A stretch of DNA of 64,000 nt from Bugulina stolonifera. Its lineage: Eukaryota > Bryozoa > Gymnolaemata > Cheilostomatida > Bugulidae. The stretch lies in the NCBI GenBank assembly GCA_935421135.1, contig OW285191.1, forward strand, positions 13,891,700 to 13,955,699. The letters are read 5' to 3'. Positions 60,501 through 64,000 of this stretch are shown here, one piece after another (positions within the stretch are counted from its first letter, which is position 1; each line of letters begins with the position of its first letter). The translations under genes were made by a program, and so were the position numbers. A model generated the notes under the pieces. It had not been told where the DNA came from, made no database searches, and saw only the letters and a list, made by a program, of their open reading frames with translations.

Positions 60501-62791
60501 ACTCCTACACGTGCAGCCAAAACAGAGCCATGATACCGACTACTCTAGGGTTAGGATGTGGACACTAGATGGACATGCTAAGCACTACAGACAGACAATC
60601 ATACAGAGCAGTATACATAGTCCTGATATAGCCGCTATCCTCAGCAAGTATTGTTCAAGTGAGTATTTATATGGTACACTTCCTAAGTTAATGAATATGC
60701 TTTCCTAATAGGCATATAGTTATATGTAGGTGTATTGTACATGTATAGGGGTTTCCAATAGCTACATAGGTGTATATAGGTATGTTGTACATGTATAGGG
60801 GTTTCTAATAGCTATAAATAGGTATATATAGGTATATTGTACATGTAAAAGGGATTTCTAATAGCTATAAATAGGTATATATAGGTATATTGTACATGTA
60901 TTATAGGGGTTTCCAATAGCTATATAGGTATATTGTACATGTAAAAGGGATTTCTAATAGCTATATGTGGTTTCGTTTTGGTAGATTGAAGGTTGTGTTT
61001 ACAATCGAAAGGAGTAAGTTGAAGAAGAATGAATTCATTTAGATCTTTATCATTCATCATATAAGCTGCATGTCCTATTATGTATGCATATCCAACTAGT
61101 AAATGTGCTCTAATTACCTTCGTTAAAGATCGCTCTGGTGAGGTGAAGATCCAACCTACTCAAAGCACTGGCTCTATCTGTCACATAGTCTCACAGATGC
61201 CTCTTCTCTTCCAGAAGTTCCCTTCCGCAGGTCCTGGCACTTTGCCAAATGATAGGTTCACCTACTTTACCAAAGAGGTACAGTAAGTCTACACAGTAGC
61301 GCCTGATCGGTTTAGTTACAGATACACTCATGTTAGATTGTCAAAAATAGTATTTACTAGCTTCTCTAATATCTTAGCGTCATTATCATGTAACTTACCA
61401 AGTAGAACAGGGTAGTAGTAGTTGTTTCTTGCTTTGTCAGGGTACTAAATAGATGAGTCGTAGCTGACTTTAGTTTTGGAAAGAGTTTACTAATTTAACC
61501 TTTACAATGTACACTGTGCAGTGTACAGCTTATTATACTATTCATAAGATAGTATCAAGGTTTGCTCTACGTTATTGTACCTGTAGGTGCTGCCTCAGTA
61601 TACAGGAAAGGAGCGGGCTGGTACTCTAATATACGTACCCTCTTACTATGACTATGTTAGACTGAGGAACTACCTACACAAGGGGAAGTACGAGACGTCT
61701 TTAGTATGCGAGTAAGTAGCTGCTATTCATATGTTGTATATTTGACAGCTATCTGGATCTCGGTCTATGCCTATCTGTCTAATACGTGTTGGGTTGAAAG
61801 TGTATTTAAGTCCATTAACTATCGGTTGAATTTCTACATTCAAGGTAGTGAAGACTAAGTTTGTGGAACTATTCCTGATGCAGTTTGTTAAAAGAGGTAA
61901 CTTGATAAAGCCTGCGCGCTTGTATGTTGTAATGGTTGGAACACTGGACTGTATGTATGTTGTAGATACTCAAGTGATAAGGCAATACGTAGAGCTAAGA
62001 AGAAATTCTACACTAAGGAGACCCATTTTATGCTTTATACAGAGAGAGTACATTTCTTTAGAAGGTACGAAGTGTTTTAAGTCTTGTTTATGTACATGTA
62101 CTTTACTTATAGGAAGTCTTAATCACCCAATATTTACATCTTAACAGCATTCACCCGTCATATGTCATTCACTTGCTGATCTAACCTAGTCTAATCTACC
62201 AAGATATTCCTGAAATGTTGAATATGGATTAAATTTATATTTGGATTTGTCATGTCGACCTCTACTGCTGCCACCATTTAATCTCCAGCTAGTATTTGAA
62301 GACTTAATGTAGGCCTACATGCAGCAGTAGCGTACCATTAGTAGCCTTTTGTTACCATTATAACTGTACGACTGCCAACAGCAGACAGGATATGATATCA
62401 CGCTTTACCATCTCTATTAAACTGCTGCTACCACTTCATGCAGCGTATTTACTGCTAGAACTTATGACGATGTGTCATGCTCTCCTTCATCTATTCTCCA
62501 TCCTCTCTCTCACTTGCAAATCATAATATAACATGACGTGTCGTACTTATATGTAGGATGCAGTTGAGAAAGATAAAACACCTCATATTCTATTCTCTGC
62601 CGACGTACCCACAGTTCTTTGCTGAGCTCTGCAATATGTACAAGACGACTCAACAAGCCGATGCATCTTGTTTAGTTCTATTTGCTGACTCTGAGGCTTA
62701 TAAACTAGCACCATGCGTTGGTATTCAACGTACACAGCACATGGTATCCACTGAAAAGAATGTCTTCATGTTTGTCACTGGCGATGAATAG
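54550..62791 (+). CDS. UTP25: UTP25 (DIEXF), small-subunit processome factor, 19 exons, 804 aa
   Basis: Exons: 54550-54677, 55498-55546, 55869-56052, 56168-56239, 56509-56669, 56784-56904, 57235-57326, 57615-57839, 58074-58159, 58389-58460, 58728-58842, 59050-59128, 59422-59578, 59970-60066, 60490-60658, 61129-61277, 61587-61711, 61966-62064, 62557-62791; all junctions keep phase (805 codons). The first 240 or so residues are acidic and Ser-rich ([15 protein letters not shown]), as in known UTP25 proteins. The body has the family hallmarks [78 protein letters not shown] and [12 protein letters not shown]. It is a degenerate RNA-helicase fold: DQAD replaces the DEAD box. The protein acts in the nucleolus in early 18S rRNA processing. 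Slightly longer than the human protein (about 756 aa), mostly in the acidic part. Confidence 0.95.
54740..54985 (-). mobile_element. 3' end of a LINE reverse-transcriptase ORF (relic)
   Basis: In intron 1 of UTP25 the minus strand reads [14 protein letters not shown], then [19 protein letters not shown] and [13 protein letters not shown]. This is the familiar C-terminal tail of RTE/Jockey-like LINE polymerases (RWxGHV ... KRxRGRPxxRWxD ... DRxxWRxL). A little upstream (about 55065-54985) the frame shifts, so the copy is dead and 5'-truncated. Confidence 0.8.
60715..60970. repeat. irregular tandem repeat in UTP25 intron 15
   Basis: Five or so imperfect units built from TAGGTATATTGTACATGTA and GGGTTTCTAATAGCTATA. 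Confidence 0.85.
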
Positions 62792-64000
62792 AGAGTTTAA
62801 GACAATACATGGATATATGGCTGTTAGGAAATTTTAATTCTATATGTAATTCACTCAGCAGCATGTCGGGACATTTACCTGTACAATGCAGGTAGGAAAA
62901 GTTTATTCTTGTTGGAATCATCTTTTCCTAGTGTATATTAACGTATAGCCATAGGCATCTCCATATACCTTTGCTAATATTATTTGGAAGGTATATTTTA
63001 TGACAGTTTCTACTCCTTGTATTATATTTAAATAATGATAGTACATATACTGTATACATGGTTTTTCTATATACATACATGTAGCTTAATTATTTACAAT
63101 GAAGGTAGTATATATATATGTATATACATGTAAATGGGGTAGTTGCCAGAGTGATTCTCTCGTCTAGATACTGATTGTACACTAACTCCTGCACACTAAC
63201 ACAGTCAGTATTGGAGGTCAGAGGGTAGCAACCCTGAGAGGTTTATGAATGACTCTTCAAGCTTTGAAATTACACACAATACCATAATGTGTAAATGTAT
63301 TCCTTGCAAAGAGAAAGAGCGAGTGAAATTTTGAGAGCGACAATTTCATAAGTTGTACGATGGATCAATTACCCCAAAAACAGTCTCGAGTTTAGCTTTA
63401 ACTTCTATTCAAGAAAGTATATCAGATGGATTTGTTGTGTTGATTAGATGAATCAATTAGTTTTTGTTGAATAGAATAAAATATAATCAAACGTATATAC
63501 ACTATCAGCAAGCAGCTCAGTGTGTGGGTGTGGTATTGCTATTAACAAGCAACTTAATGGTGTAGATAAATGATAAAATAACAAACACACAAGCACTAAA
63601 ATAAAATGTAGTAAATGAAATATGGCAAAACATATATTTACAAATGAAGACTAGAGGCACACTTGCCTGACTGAAGCATGTATGGTAGTGACTTGAGTTC
63701 AAGGGGGTTGGAGCCAGCAGTTGAGATTCATGTTTAGATGTTACATGCATAGGGCAAGTGCAGAGGTATGCCCCATATTTAACACGGAGCATACATGCTA
63801 AATGTACATACATAAAGTGCATACAGAGGGAATGGACAGGTACATGGATATGTTATGTGCCAATATGGCACACATCTGCTTGGAGCAGACATCAGTGGAA
63901 GAAGACCACTTGGTGAGGAGAACGGTGAGTGGAAGAAGACCACTTGGTGAGGAGAACGGTAAGTGTAAGAAGAGAAGACGACAACACGTGCAGTTAGTTA
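62792..64000. other. downstream of UTP25, no supported gene
   Basis: No clear polyadenylation signal close to the UTP25 stop (a possible AATAAA lies near 63475). A short plus-strand open piece at about 63844-63930 (MDMLCANMAHICLEQTSVEE) ends at a donor-like ACG|GTGAGT and may be the first exon of a gene beyond the window; support is weak. Confidence 0.3.
63893..63963. repeat. 34-bp tandem duplication with donor-like edges
   Basis: AGTGGAAGAAGACCACTTGG plus TGAGGAGAACGGTG/A occurs twice; each copy ends in GGTGAGT or GGTAAGT. Confidence 0.9.

Overview
The window is animal nuclear DNA. It is AT-rich, intron-dense, and carries extracellular mosaic genes (thrombospondin type 1 repeats, mucin-like stretches, a PAN/apple-like module, an EMI-like module) beside conserved eukaryotic genes (UTP25, a TMEM53/DUF829 hydrolase). 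Divergent sequences, short introns, frequent ACATGTAC motifs and small repeats suggest an early-branching animal, most likely a sponge. That assignment is an inference, not proven here.

Layout. 0-7.9 kb holds decayed retroelement-like material: an SGNH-hydrolase plus coiled-coil relic, a possible transposase relic, and a zinc-finger Gag-like ORF between two 98-bp direct repeats. 8.3-14.6 kb (+) is a small secreted EMI-like gene with two alternative last exons. 17.2-20.4 kb (-) is a kelch-propeller gene. 21.7-48.2 kb (-) fits one gene of about 41 exons encoding a type I membrane glycoprotein of roughly 2,650 residues. I followed the reading phase across every proposed junction and the exons sum to a whole number of codons. 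A few junctions (near 29.4, 30.2 and 23.6 kb) needed a choice between candidate splice sites. 49.0-51.8 kb (-) is a TMEM53-like hydrolase of 5 exons with a solo LTR in its first intron. 52-54.5 kb is gene-free and rich in palindromes. 54.5-62.8 kb (+) is UTP25 (19 exons, 804 aa). The last 1.2 kb holds no gene I can support.

The most unusual signal is in the giant gene: at three exon edges a tandem duplication copies the splice site itself (47-bp x9 over an acceptor, 32-bp x9 from a donor, about 42-bp x2 over an acceptor). Its Thr-rich exon is a 30-bp coding repeat that places an N-V-T sequon about every ten residues. The genes show no common pathway: UTP25 is nucleolar, while the giant gene and the EMI-like gene are secretory.
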